DNA of 64,000 nucleotides from JAFECT01 sp035551675. Lineage in GTDB: Bacteria > Pseudomonadota > Alphaproteobacteria > Caulobacterales > Caulobacteraceae. The stretch is taken from positions 1 to 64,000 of the forward strand of contig DASZMV010000022.1 in NCBI GenBank assembly GCA_035551675.1, in the 5' to 3' direction. Below are positions 19,285 to 28,201 of the stretch, piece by piece; within the stretch, counting starts at the first letter, position 1; each line of letters begins with the position of its first letter. The notes beneath the pieces were generated by a model. It did not search any database, was not told the origin of the DNA, and saw only the letters and a program-made list of their open reading frames with translations. A program made the position numbers and the translations under genes.

Positions 19285-19793
19285 TTAGCGAAACTCTCCC
19301 GCAGGATCCGCTCCAGCCATTCGGCATCCACGGCGTCGAAGGCGGCGAAACTAGTGGAGTCCACATCGAACACGCCGATCAGTTCGCCCAGGGCGTTTTC
19401 AACCGGCAGTACGATTTCGGAGTTCGAACGGCTGTCGCAGGCGATGTGGCCGTCGAAGGCGTTCACGTCCTCGACGATGACGGTGCGCCGCTCGGCCGCC
19501 GCCGTGCCGCAGACGCCCTGACCGATTCGGATGCGCAGGCACCCGAGCGTCCCCTGGTAGGGTCCCACCACGAGTTCCCCAGGCTTACCCCCAGAGACTT
19601 CCCGGGGGTTATCCACAAGATAAAAGCCAGTCCAGAAATAGGTCGGCATGGCGTCGTGCAGCATCGAGGCGACGGTCGCCATGCGCGCGATCGGGTTCGG
19701 CTCACCCTCCAGGACGGCGGCGATTTCGGCGGCGATCTCTTCGTAGCGGAGCGCCTTGTCGGCGGGGCGGTCGTCGCGCTGGACGTGGGACAT
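19281..19793 (-). CDS. Free methionine-(R)-sulfoxide reductase (GAF domain)
   Basis: This 170-residue single-GAF protein has the three fRMsr Cys positions: PYQGTLGCLRI near residue 84, IGQGVCGTAA near residue 94, and HIACDSRSNSEIVLPV near residue 118. The YFWTGFYLVD block near residue 53 is also typical. The enzyme reduces free Met-(R)-sulfoxide with thioredoxin and acts in the cytoplasm. It is the first gene of a two-gene operon with the AAC(6')-like acetyltransferase. The gene symbol msrC is used for some homologues. Confidence 0.9.
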   Translation of the reverse strand: MSHVQRDDRPADKALRYEEIAAEIAAVLEGEPNPIARMATVASMLHDAMPTYFWTGFYLVDNPREVSGGKPGELVVGPYQGTLGCLRIRIGQGVCGTAAAERRTVIVEDVNAFDGHIACDSRSNSEIVLPVENALGELIGVFDVDSTSFAAFDAVDAEWLERILRESFAK

Positions 19794-20140
19794 CGAAATA
19801 ATCCGGAAGGTCGAAAAACCTGGGGGAGGACGGCAGAAACCGGCGTCTTGCCTGACGAGATATGGGACTTCTACCCAAGCCTTGCGAGCGTTTCTCCTAA
19901 AGGTGACGCTGGGCCTTAGTTTTGCGCGAGTTTTTCTCGCATCACGCGATCAATATTGATCAGTTGGGGCGCCAATTCACAAATCATAAGAGGTGTGGCT
20001 CACGGGACGCAATTTTGCCGCCCTGTGAACAACTTCGCGGCAACCACTGAGGTCGGTTCCGTGTTAACCTTGACAGCGGGAAGCCGTCGCCCGCACTTGT
20101 GACCTAAGAAATGGTTAACGGCGGTGGTGTGGGGAAGTCG
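19794..20140. promoter_or_regulatory. Divergent intergenic region with a perfect 14-bp palindrome
   Basis: This region separates the fRMsr gene (minus) from the Sel1-repeat gene (plus). It contains GATCAATATTGATC at 19948-19961, a perfect palindrome in locally AT-rich DNA, which is a plausible operator. TTAACC at about 20073 and GGTTAA at about 20113 could be halves of a CtrA-type site, but their spacing does not match the classical box. No gene is seen. Confidence 0.4.
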
Positions 20141-21745
20141 ATGACCGATTTCGGGAACTCTTCGAGGGGGTCTCCGACAAGTCCGCTTTGGGTGGTCGCG
20201 GCGGTTATCGCCGTTCTGATCGTCATCGGACTGATCCTGACCAGCTGCGGCGCGTTCGGCGTCGGCGGGGGGCATGCCTTTTGGGCCGCCAAGGAAGAGC
20301 GGTTTGCCTGTCCGCGTCCGGCCTATTTCACCGGCGACCAGCCGGGCTTCAACCAGCAGGAGCAGGAGATCCGCCATCTCCGCCGGCTGGCGTTCCAGAA
20401 CGACTTCTTCGCCCAGCTCGAACTGGGCCGCCGTTACCAGGCGATCAAGGCGACCGACAAGAACGTGGAAGACCCGATCGAGTCGGCGGTCTGGTACGCC
20501 ATGGCGCTGTCGAACCCCGAGGGGTACGCGCCGATCAACCGCGCGGTGCGCCAGGGCTTCTTCGGTTTCCGTCCGCTGTCGCGCTACGACGACTGCCGCG
20601 CGTGGGAGCGGCATGAGGCCTATCGCATCCTCGACCACCAGCTCGCGCACATGTCCTCGACCGAGCAGGACAAGGTGCGCAACCGCGTCATCTACGTGCT
20701 GTCGACCCAGGGCGCCGACGGCTTCCGCACCCTGGCGCGCCTGTACGACGATCTCTACGGACCGTTCGGCGAGCCCCAGGACAACGAGCAGGCGCTGGAA
20801 GCGCTGGGCAAGGGCGAGATCGAGCTGCATCGCGAGCATCCGGTCGCGACCCTGTTCACGCGCAACGACGTGGACGCCTATCTTTACAACTACCTCGCCA
20901 TGCAGACCGGCGACGTGGGCGCCTATGTGCTGCTGAAGGATTTCGAGCGGTCGTCGCCCGAGCGCGCAAGCTACGGCGCCTTCGTCGAGGCCAAGGCCAA
21001 CCGCTGGATCCCGCCGTACGAATTCTATCCGCCGGAAACCTATCTGCCGGGCGCCTTGCCGCACTCCGACGAGAGCCATCCGCGCGGCGACGCCTATGAA
21101 TACGCCCTGACGCGCATGCACGAACTGCCGTTCAAGCACGTGTCGGACGCCCTGCTCTATCTCGGCGTGATCACGCGGCCGGTGGAAGGCCCCGACAATC
21201 TGGCGCAAGGCGAGGTCGACACCCTGAAGGGCATGATCGGCGAGCCGCAGGGCGGACGCTTCCTGCCCATCGATGCGGTGCGCGCGATCCAGTACGCCGC
21301 GGTCAACGGATCGGCGCGGTCGCAATTGGTGCTGGCGGTCATGTACGCCGAAGGCGTCGGCGTGCCGGCCGACTATGCGCGCGCCTACTATTGGTTCAGC
21401 GAGGCCGACCGTCAGGGTTCGCCGGAAGCCAAGTTCGCCATGTCGACCTACTTCGCCCTCGGCGTTCAGGGCGTGGCCGACCAGAACAAGGCCGAGGCCG
21501 TGGTCTATCGCATGGACTCGGCGCTCTCGGGCTTCAAGCCGACGGTGTCGCGCATCCAGGCGGTGCTCGAGCAGGTGTCGCGCGCATCGCGCCATGGCGG
21601 CGGCGTTCCGGCGCCGAGCGGCTATGGCCCGCGCTTCGACTATGTCGGGCGCCCCGACTATTCACCGACCAGCGGCGCCTATCCGGCGCCCCGCCCCGGC
21701 CGTCCCGACGGCGACGGCCATCCAGACGACGAGGCTCGCCCATGA
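20141..21745 (+). CDS. Sel1-repeat lipoprotein (first gene of a Sel1/beta-helix pair)
   Basis: I prefer ATG 20141, preceded by GGGGAAG at short spacing, over the in-frame ATG 20111. The 534-residue product has an N-terminal hydrophobic segment ending LILTSC, which satisfies a lipobox. Repeats of Sel1/TPR type follow, best seen near residues 385-455 (GSARSQLVLAVMYAEGVGV, ARAYYWFSEADRQGSPEAKF). The C-terminal 60 residues are Pro/Gly-rich and disordered. The stop overlaps the ATG of the beta-helix gene by 4 bp. Sel1 lipoproteins such as AlgK scaffold exopolysaccharide export machines; that parallel is inference only. Confidence 0.8.
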   Translation: MTDFGNSSRGSPTSPLWVVAAVIAVLIVIGLILTSCGAFGVGGGHAFWAAKEERFACPRPAYFTGDQPGFNQQEQEIRHLRRLAFQNDFFAQLELGRRYQAIKATDKNVEDPIESAVWYAMALSNPEGYAPINRAVRQGFFGFRPLSRYDDCRAWERHEAYRILDHQLAHMSSTEQDKVRNRVIYVLSTQGADGFRTLARLYDDLYGPFGEPQDNEQALEALGKGEIELHREHPVATLFTRNDVDAYLYNYLAMQTGDVGAYVLLKDFERSSPERASYGAFVEAKANRWIPPYEFYPPETYLPGALPHSDESHPRGDAYEYALTRMHELPFKHVSDALLYLGVITRPVEGPDNLAQGEVDTLKGMIGEPQGGRFLPIDAVRAIQYAAVNGSARSQLVLAVMYAEGVGVPADYARAYYWFSEADRQGSPEAKFAMSTYFALGVQGVADQNKAEAVVYRMDSALSGFKPTVSRIQAVLEQVSRASRHGGGVPAPSGYGPRFDYVGRPDYSPTSGAYPAPRPGRPDGDGHPDDEARP

Positions 21746-23472
21746 GTGTGCGTATCCGACATCTCATTGCGCCGGCGCTGCTGGGCCTCTCGGCCCTGGC
21801 GCTCTTGAGCGGCGCCGCGGCGGCGTTTCCGGACGCGAGGGTCGAGGCCCAGCTCCGCCCCGACTTCGGCTTGCTGCTAAAGCCGCACCTGCATCGCCAT
21901 CACCATCACTGGGGCATTGGCGGCTGCGTCGACTGTGGCGGCGGCTATGTGGTTGCCCCCGGCGGTTACGGCCCCGGCCCCGGCTACGGCCCCGGCTATG
22001 TGCCCGACTACGGTCCCGGGCGCGGCCCGATCGGGCCCATGCTCGACGCGGCTTCGGTGGACTGCAACGATCCGGCCCAGGGCGCGCACCTGTCCGAGCT
22101 GGTGCGTCGTCTGAACCCGGGCGGCACCCTGATCATGAAGCCCGGCGCCGCCTGCGTCGGCACCCTCTACATCGACAAGCCGATCACCATCGAAGGCCAG
22201 GGCGACCGTCCCTACGGCCGCAACATCCCGATCGGTCCGGACAGCTCCGCCGTCCTCGAGAGCGGTGTCTCCACCATCATCGGGCCGCCCGACGGTCGCG
22301 CCCCGTGCATCGTGGTGCGCATCCAGGACGACCTCGCCACCGACGCCAGGCGCGCCGTGGTGCTGCGCAACATCGCCCTGCAGTCCGGCCACGACAGCGA
22401 CGAGTCCTGCCTCGACATCGAGCACGGGGTGGTCCGGCTCGAGACCGCGATGATCGACTATTCCGGTCACGGCCAGGCGGTCTATGTCGGCGACGGCATG
22501 CTGGTCACCGGCGATCCGCGCGGCGAGGAAGATCCGCACTACGACGCCGGCGGACGGCGCGACCGCGTGTTCATCCAGGCGCCCTTCGCCGAGAACGCGG
22601 TGGAAGTGGACGGCGGCCAGATCGAGCTGCGCGACACCACCATCCTCGGGTCGGGCATCAACTTCGATTCGGCCGACAAGGGCTCGACCATCGACGCCAT
22701 CGCGGTGATCCAGCCGCCGTCGTCGGAAGCGGGCCGCGCCTTCGATCCGGGCGCCGCGGGCATCGCCATCGGCGGACACGGCCGCGCCAACCTCACCATC
22801 CGCGACAGCACCATCTGCGGCTTCGGCATCGGCATCTTCATGGAATCGGCCAACGTCGTGAGCATGGAGAACAACCTGATCTGCCGCGCCGCCAAGGGCA
22901 TCTACGCGGCGGGCGGCCAGTTCACCGCGGTCGGCAACCAGATCGCCGTCTCAAACATCGGCATCCAGATCGGGGCCGGCAGCCCGATCAATGTGTCGAA
23001 CAACGGCATTTACGGCACGGCGACCGGTCGCGAAGGCGAAGGCCGTCATCACCGCGGCGGCGAAGAGTATTTCATCTATGTCGAGCCCGGCGGCGCCGAG
23101 ACCGGCATCAGCGGCAACCTGTTCTATTCGTCCTACGGCATGTGCGAATGGCGTTCGGTCGACGACGGTTATTTCGGCGGTAAGCGCCGGCCGTGGCGCG
23201 GCGAAGGCTGGCATCACTACCGCTATCTGCCGGGCGAGCATAAGGGCCTCTACGGGACCTGCGCCGACCCGGCCCAGTTCAACCCCGGCGAAGAGGCCGA
23301 GTGGTTCGATCCGGCCACCGGCAGCGGCTTCTACGGCAACCAGACGCCGTGGCCAGTCGACGTGGATCGCGTGGGCGAGCCCTGGGACCGCTATGACTGG
23401 AACAGCCCGTGGCGTCCGCCGCACGACGGCTGTCCGGATTGCGGCGGCGACGGCTGGTGGCGCCACCACTGA
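21742..23472 (+). CDS. Secreted right-handed parallel beta-helix protein
   Basis: The start ATG 21742 overlaps the preceding stop (ATGA). The 576-residue product has a Sec signal peptide (LLGLSALALLSGAAAA, cleaved about residue 29). A His-rich stretch (KPHLHRHHHHW) and a Gly/Pro/Tyr linker (GPGPGYGPGYVPDYGPG) follow. Residues about 115-430 form a beta-helix of the pectate-lyase/NosD/AlgG kind, with repeated turns such as ITIEGQG, VEVDGGQIELRDTTI, LTIRDSTICGFGIGIF and NVVSMENNLICRAAKGIYAAGG. The tail is rich in Trp, Tyr and Cys and ends HDGCPDCGGDGWWRHH, with metal-binding character. Catalytic residues are not assignable. A role in polysaccharide modification or a structural surface role are both possible. 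Confidence 0.83.
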   Translation: MSVRIRHLIAPALLGLSALALLSGAAAAFPDARVEAQLRPDFGLLLKPHLHRHHHHWGIGGCVDCGGGYVVAPGGYGPGPGYGPGYVPDYGPGRGPIGPMLDAASVDCNDPAQGAHLSELVRRLNPGGTLIMKPGAACVGTLYIDKPITIEGQGDRPYGRNIPIGPDSSAVLESGVSTIIGPPDGRAPCIVVRIQDDLATDARRAVVLRNIALQSGHDSDESCLDIEHGVVRLETAMIDYSGHGQAVYVGDGMLVTGDPRGEEDPHYDAGGRRDRVFIQAPFAENAVEVDGGQIELRDTTILGSGINFDSADKGSTIDAIAVIQPPSSEAGRAFDPGAAGIAIGGHGRANLTIRDSTICGFGIGIFMESANVVSMENNLICRAAKGIYAAGGQFTAVGNQIAVSNIGIQIGAGSPINVSNNGIYGTATGREGEGRHHRGGEEYFIYVEPGGAETGISGNLFYSSYGMCEWRSVDDGYFGGKRRPWRGEGWHHYRYLPGEHKGLYGTCADPAQFNPGEEAEWFDPATGSGFYGNQTPWPVDVDRVGEPWDRYDWNSPWRPPHDGCPDCGGDGWWRHH

Positions 23473-23492
23473 GACCTGAAGGGAGATCCGGC

Positions 23493-23636
23493 ATGACGCT
23501 CAAGCGCATCCTGACGACGGTCGGTCTCGCAGCGGTAGCGCTGCAACTCGCCGCCTGCTGCGGTGGCTCGTGGGCCGGTCCGCCCCCGCCCCGGCCGCCG
23601 CTCCCCGCCCCGCCGCCGCCCCCGCCGGGGAGTTGA
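23493..23636 (+). CDS. 47-residue Pro-rich lipoprotein
   Basis: ATG 23493 follows GGGAG at 7 nt, 20 bp after the beta-helix gene. The product starts MTLKRILTTVGLAAVALQ with lipobox LAAC at residues 22-25, and its mature part (CCGGSWAG then a run of Pro with few other residues) is only about 23 residues long. Such minimal Pro-rich lipoproteins can act as a lipid-anchored spacer. Its position makes it the third gene of the Sel1/beta-helix unit. No family recognised. Confidence 0.65.
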   Translation: MTLKRILTTVGLAAVALQLAACCGGSWAGPPPPRPPLPAPPPPPPGS

Positions 23637-23700
23637 GGCGCACGACACCATAATTGCTCGTCGGACTTGTTGTTCAGTCTGGGGCTGACGGATCTGGTGT

Positions 23701-24480
23701 TTAGCTCGCTGTCGATGCAGTCGTGTCGCTCGCTGTCGAAGCGCTTTCGTCACCCGAGTTCGTTGCGTCGCTCGTGGCGGAGGATGCTGTCGTCGACGAG
23801 GACGATGACGCCGAGTCAGGCTGCATGAACTGCGAGCCGCCGACGCCGCCGTGGTGATGGTGGTGATGGCCCGTCGAATGCGTCTGCGTCATCTTGCCGA
23901 TGCCGGCGGCGAGTTCGGACGCGCTGAGTTCGCCGTCGCCGTTGCTGTCGAGCTGGTTGAAGGCGGTCTGCAGCGACGTCGCGTCCGGCGCGGTTCCGTT
24001 GGCGGGCGTGAGCGCGTTGGTGATTTCCTGCAGGCTCAGCTGACCGTCGCCGTTCGTGTCATCAGCCTTGAGTATCTGGCCGGCCATGAACGAGCCCGGC
24101 GCAGGCGGCTGTTGCTGCTGCGCGTCGAACAGGTTGCTGAGCACGTTGGAGGCGAGAAGCCCTCCGCCGGGCGTCCCCGCGCCGGTCGAGGCGGGCTGGA
24201 CGTCGGCGTCGCTCGAGGACGCGGCATCGGTCGAACCGGAGGACTGGGCCTGGGTTTGGGCTTGGGCGCCGAACAGGGCTCCCAGCATGAACGAGCTGAG
24301 CAGGCTGCCGCCCGCCACCGGCGGCGGACCCGCAGGGGCGTTCGCGGCGTCGTCGCCGGTCGAAGCTTGCCCACCAACCGGCAAGGATTGCCCGCCGGAA
24401 CCGCCCGCAGCGCTCAGGCCCAGGAGGTCCTGCTGCAACTGCTGAAGCCAGGAATTGTTCGATAAACCCGCTACTTGCAT
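23701..24480 (-). CDS. EF-hand calcium-binding protein with low-complexity tail
   Basis: ATG 24480 follows AAGGA at 8 nt. The much longer upstream extension of this frame lies antisense to amtB and is rejected. The 259-residue protein begins MQVAGLSNNSWLQQLQQDLLG, without a signal peptide. Two EF-hand loops follow: DTNGDGQLSLQE near residue 141 and DSNGDGELSASE near residue 179. They have acidic residues at positions 1, 3, 5 and 12. A natural HHHHHH run near residue 205 precedes a Ser/Thr/Ala/Asp-rich tail. It may be a calcium-responsive protein exported by a non-Sec route, but no secretion signal can be named. It ends 64 bp from the Pro-rich lipoprotein gene. Confidence 0.8.
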   Translation of the reverse strand: MQVAGLSNNSWLQQLQQDLLGLSAAGGSGGQSLPVGGQASTGDDAANAPAGPPPVAGGSLLSSFMLGALFGAQAQTQAQSSGSTDAASSSDADVQPASTGAGTPGGGLLASNVLSNLFDAQQQQPPAPGSFMAGQILKADDTNGDGQLSLQEITNALTPANGTAPDATSLQTAFNQLDSNGDGELSASELAAGIGKMTQTHSTGHHHHHHGGVGGSQFMQPDSASSSSSTTASSATSDATNSGDESASTASDTTASTAS

Positions 24481-24675
24481 AACCGGCGTCCTTCGCTGAG
24501 CGCAGCCGTCGCCGCGCGTCGCCGCGAAAGGTTTGCGAGGATCGCGCCAACCGCGCGGTTCGACCGCAGGCGTTGACGGCGACGGTTCTGCGACGGTTTT
24601 TGTTGCGGCGCACAATATTGCGGTGCAGCATCGATTCCCGACCGGCCTGGAGTCAGGCCGCAGGCGGGGGATCCT

Positions 24676-26013
24676 ATGACGCACGCTCGGAACTGGTTGG
24701 GCCTGGCCGCCCTGGCGTCGCTCCCGATTGTCCTGGTCGCCACGGGCGCGCATGCGGCGACGGCGGCCGCGGCGCACCTCAAATCCCACCAGGCGCCGCT
24801 GGCCCTCGACGGCGGCGCGACCGCCTGGATGCTGACGTCCACCGCGCTGGTTCTGTTCATGACGCTTCCGGGCCTGGCGCTGTTCTACGGCGGCATGGTG
24901 CGGCGCAAGAACGTGATTTCCACGATCACTCAGACCGTCGCCGTCGCGGCGGTGGTGACCATCCTGTGGTTCGTCTGCGGCTACAGTCTCGCCTTCACCA
25001 CCGGTACGCGCGCGTTGCAGCCCTATGTCGGCGGTCTCGACGCCCTGTTCCTCGACAGCCTGACGCCGAACGCCGCCACCGGTCTCGCCAAAACCATTCC
25101 CGAAGCGCTCTACGTCGCCTACCAGCTCACCTTCGCCATGATCACGCCGGCGCTGATCTGCGGCGCCTTCGCCGAGCGGATGAAGTTCTCCGCGCTCTTG
25201 CTGTTCATGGCGTTGTGGACCGTGTTCGTCTATGCGCCGATCGCGCACTGGGTGTGGGGCAACGGTTTCCTCGCCGGCAAGGGCGTCATCGACTTCGCGG
25301 GCGGCGCGGTCGTGCATGTGAACGCGGGCGTCTCGGGCTTGGTCTGTGCGCTGGTGCTGGGGCCGCGGCTGGGTTTCGGACGCGACAACATGGCGCCGCA
25401 CAACCTCGTGCTGACCATGATCGGCGCGTCCATGCTGTTCGTCGGCTGGATCGGCTTCAACGCGGGCTCGGCGCTCGCCGCCGACCAGATCGCGTCCATC
25501 GCACTCCTGAACACCATGCTCGCGCCCATGGGCGGCGCCGTGACCTGGACCTTGGTCGAGTGGATCGAGCGCAAGAAGCCGACCTTGCTCGGCATGCTGT
25601 CGGGCATAGTCGCGGGCCTCGTGGCGATCACGCCGGCGGCGGGCTACGTCGATCCCAAGGGCGCGATGATCATCGGCCTGGTCTCGGGCCCGGTCTGTTA
25701 CGCCGGCGCGGTGTGGCTGAAGAAAGCGCTGAAGTACGACGACAGCCTCGACGCCTTCGGGGTGCACGGCGTCGGCGGCATCGCCGGGGCGCTGATGACC
25801 GGAGCCTTCGCCAGTGTTGCGATCAATCCAGCGGGCGCGGGCGCCAGCGTCCTGAAACAGGCGCTCGGCCTGGGCGCCACCATCGCCTGGAGCGCCATCG
25901 GCGCCTTCGTCATCCTGATGATCTGCAAGGTCACCACCGGCCTGCGCGTCACCCGCGACGAGGAAATCGAGGGCCTGGACTGGACGCTGCACGGCGAAGC
26001 CTTGCACGACTAG
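24676..26013 (+). CDS. amtB: Ammonium transporter (Amt family)
   Basis: ATG 24676 follows GGGGGATCCT. This 445-residue protein has a leader (about 27 residues, ATGAHA|AT) and eleven membrane segments. Family marks are present: ITPALICGAFAERMKFSALLLF with the Phe gate, the binding Asp in VIDFAGGAVVHVNAG, and the twin pore His residues (VVHVN and DAFGVHGVGG). A C-terminal cytosolic tail with DEEIEGLDWTLHGEALHD follows. It conducts ammonium and is normally gated by GlnK. No glnK gene is adjacent on either side, which is unusual. A downstream fadJ gene follows after 51 bp. Confidence 0.96.
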   Translation: MTHARNWLGLAALASLPIVLVATGAHAATAAAAHLKSHQAPLALDGGATAWMLTSTALVLFMTLPGLALFYGGMVRRKNVISTITQTVAVAAVVTILWFVCGYSLAFTTGTRALQPYVGGLDALFLDSLTPNAATGLAKTIPEALYVAYQLTFAMITPALICGAFAERMKFSALLLFMALWTVFVYAPIAHWVWGNGFLAGKGVIDFAGGAVVHVNAGVSGLVCALVLGPRLGFGRDNMAPHNLVLTMIGASMLFVGWIGFNAGSALAADQIASIALLNTMLAPMGGAVTWTLVEWIERKKPTLLGMLSGIVAGLVAITPAAGYVDPKGAMIIGLVSGPVCYAGAVWLKKALKYDDSLDAFGVHGVGGIAGALMTGAFASVAINPAGAGASVLKQALGLGATIAWSAIGAFVILMICKVTTGLRVTRDEEIEGLDWTLHGEALHD

Positions 26014-26064
26014 GCCGCCGCGCGCCGCCTTGCTAGAGGGTTCCACGACAAAGGAGCCCTCCCC

Positions 26065-28146
26065 ATGGCCGCCATCAATGCCGTCGTCAACCTTTCCACC
26101 GAGGACCGGATCTGTGTCCTGACCGTGGACTATCCGCCGGTGAACGCGCTCTCCGCCGATGTGCGGGCTGGGCTCGACGAGGGGGTGAAGCGGGCCGGCG
26201 CGGACGCGGGCGTCGACGCCATCGTGTTGCGCTGCGCGGGGCGCACCTTCATCGCGGGCGCGGACATCACCGAGTTCGGCAAGCCGCCGCGTGACCCGTC
26301 GTTGCCGGCGCTGTTGGAGACCATCGAGGGTTCGCCGAAGCCGATCGTGGCGGCGATCTTCGGCACGGCGCTGGGCGGCGGCCTGGAAACCGCGCTGGCG
26401 TCACACTGGCGCGTGGCGTCGGCGGACGCGAAGCTCGGCCTGCCGGAGGTGAAGCTGGGGCTGCTGCCGGGCGCGGGCGGCACGCAGCGGCTGCCGCGCC
26501 TTGTCGGCGTCGACATGGCGCTGGAGATGATCACTTCGGGAACGCCGGTCGGGGCCAAGGCGGCGTTGGCGGCGGGGCTGATCGACGAGATCGTTGACGG
26601 TGATCTGACCGCGGGCGCCATCGCCTATGCCGGGCGCGTGGTCGCGGAGGGCCGGCCGCTGCGCAAGATCAGCGCCATGGACGACAAGATCGCGGCCGCG
26701 CGCGGCAAGCCGGAGATCTTCGCCGATTTCCGCAAGGCCAATGCGCGCAAGTTCCGCGGCTTCGAGGCGCCGCAAGCCTGTATCGAGGCGGTGGAGGCGG
26801 CGGTGAACCTGCCCTTCACCGAAGGCCTGCAGAAGGAACGCGAGCTGTTCATGAAGCTGGTCACCGGCGACCAGTCGCGTGCGCAACGCCACGTCTTCTT
26901 CGCCGAGCGCGAGGTCGCGCGCATCCCCGACATCGGCGCCGACACCGAAATCCTGCCGATCAACAAGGCCGGCGTGGTGGGCGCGGGCACCATGGGCGGC
27001 GGCATCACCATGAACTTCCTGAACGCGGGCATTCCCGTGACCATGGTGGAGATGAAACAGGACGCGCTCGACCGAGGCGTCGCCACCATCCGCAAGAACT
27101 ATGAGAACACCGCGAAGAAGGGCCGGCTGACCCAGGACGACGTGGAAAAGCGCATGGCGCTGCTGACGCCGTCGCTGCACCTCGAAGATCTCGCCGACTG
27201 CGACCTGGTCATCGAAGCGGTGTTCGAGCTGATGGAGGTAAAGAAGGACGTCTTCGGCAAGCTCGACAAGATCGTGAAGCCCGGCGCCATCCTCGCCACC
27301 AACACCTCCTACCTCGACGTGAACGCGATCGCGGCCTCGACCTCGCGGCCCGAATGGGTGATCGGGCTGCACTTCTTCTCGCCGGCGAATGTGATGCGGT
27401 TGCTGGAAGTGGTGCGCGGCGCAGCCACGTCGAAACCGGTGGTGGCCACCGCCATGAAGCTCGGCAAGACGCTCGGCAAGGTCGCGGTGCTGGTGGGCGT
27501 GTGCCATGGCTTCGTCGGCAACCGCATGCTGGCGGCGCGCCAGCGCGAGGCGCAGAAGCTGATCGTCGAAGGCGCCATGCCCTGGGACGTGGACCGGGTG
27601 CTCTACGACTTCGGCTTTCCGATGGGGCCGTTCGCCATGGCGGACCTCGCGGGCCTCGACCTCGGCTGGACGCGCGAGACCTCGACCAGTTCGACCGTGC
27701 GCGAAATCCTGTGCGAGATGGACCGGCGCGGTCAGAAAACCGGCGCGGGCTTCTACGACTACGACGAAAACCGCAAGGCGAGCCCCTCGCCGGTGGTCGA
27801 GAAGGTCATCCTCGACTTCGCCGCCAAACAGAACGTGACGCGGCGCCCGATCGGCGACCAGGAGATCCTGAAACGCTGTCTCTATCCGATGGTGAACGAA
27901 GGCGCGAAGATTCTCGAGGAGGGCATCGCGCTGCGTCCCGGCGACATCGATATCGTGTGGATCAACGGCTACGGCTGGCCGGTCTATCGCGGCGGCCCGA
28001 TGTTCTGGGCCGACCTCGTGGGCGCCAAGACGATCGCGGATCGGATGCAGGCGTTCGAGGCGCAGTACGGCGAGGATTTCAAACTGTCGTCGTTGCTCAA
28101 GAGACTCGGTGAAAGCGGCGGCAAGTTCGAAGACCTCAAACCTTAG
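26065..28146 (+). CDS. FadJ-type enoyl-CoA hydratase/3-hydroxyacyl-CoA dehydrogenase
   Basis: ATG 26065 follows AAAGGAG. The 693-residue bifunctional enzyme has an N-terminal crotonase domain: oxyanion-loop IAGADITEFG near residue 65, GTALGGGLETALASHWR near residue 98, and catalytic Glu in LGLPEVKLGLLPGAGGTQR near residue 127. A central Rossmann 3-hydroxyacyl-CoA dehydrogenase domain follows (GVVGAGTMGGGI near residue 311, catalytic His in IGLHFFSPANVM near residue 435). Two C-terminal HCDH helical domains complete it. It catalyses hydration and NAD-dependent oxidation in fatty acid beta-oxidation. No thiolase or acyl-CoA dehydrogenase gene is adjacent. Confidence 0.94.
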   Translation: MAAINAVVNLSTEDRICVLTVDYPPVNALSADVRAGLDEGVKRAGADAGVDAIVLRCAGRTFIAGADITEFGKPPRDPSLPALLETIEGSPKPIVAAIFGTALGGGLETALASHWRVASADAKLGLPEVKLGLLPGAGGTQRLPRLVGVDMALEMITSGTPVGAKAALAAGLIDEIVDGDLTAGAIAYAGRVVAEGRPLRKISAMDDKIAAARGKPEIFADFRKANARKFRGFEAPQACIEAVEAAVNLPFTEGLQKERELFMKLVTGDQSRAQRHVFFAEREVARIPDIGADTEILPINKAGVVGAGTMGGGITMNFLNAGIPVTMVEMKQDALDRGVATIRKNYENTAKKGRLTQDDVEKRMALLTPSLHLEDLADCDLVIEAVFELMEVKKDVFGKLDKIVKPGAILATNTSYLDVNAIAASTSRPEWVIGLHFFSPANVMRLLEVVRGAATSKPVVATAMKLGKTLGKVAVLVGVCHGFVGNRMLAARQREAQKLIVEGAMPWDVDRVLYDFGFPMGPFAMADLAGLDLGWTRETSTSSTVREILCEMDRRGQKTGAGFYDYDENRKASPSPVVEKVILDFAAKQNVTRRPIGDQEILKRCLYPMVNEGAKILEEGIALRPGDIDIVWINGYGWPVYRGGPMFWADLVGAKTIADRMQAFEAQYGEDFKLSSLLKRLGESGGKFEDLKP

Positions 28147-28201
28147 GGCGTCCGACAGGGTCCCGCTCGCAAGCGGTCGCGGAGCAGTCTATAGCGGTCC
28201 C

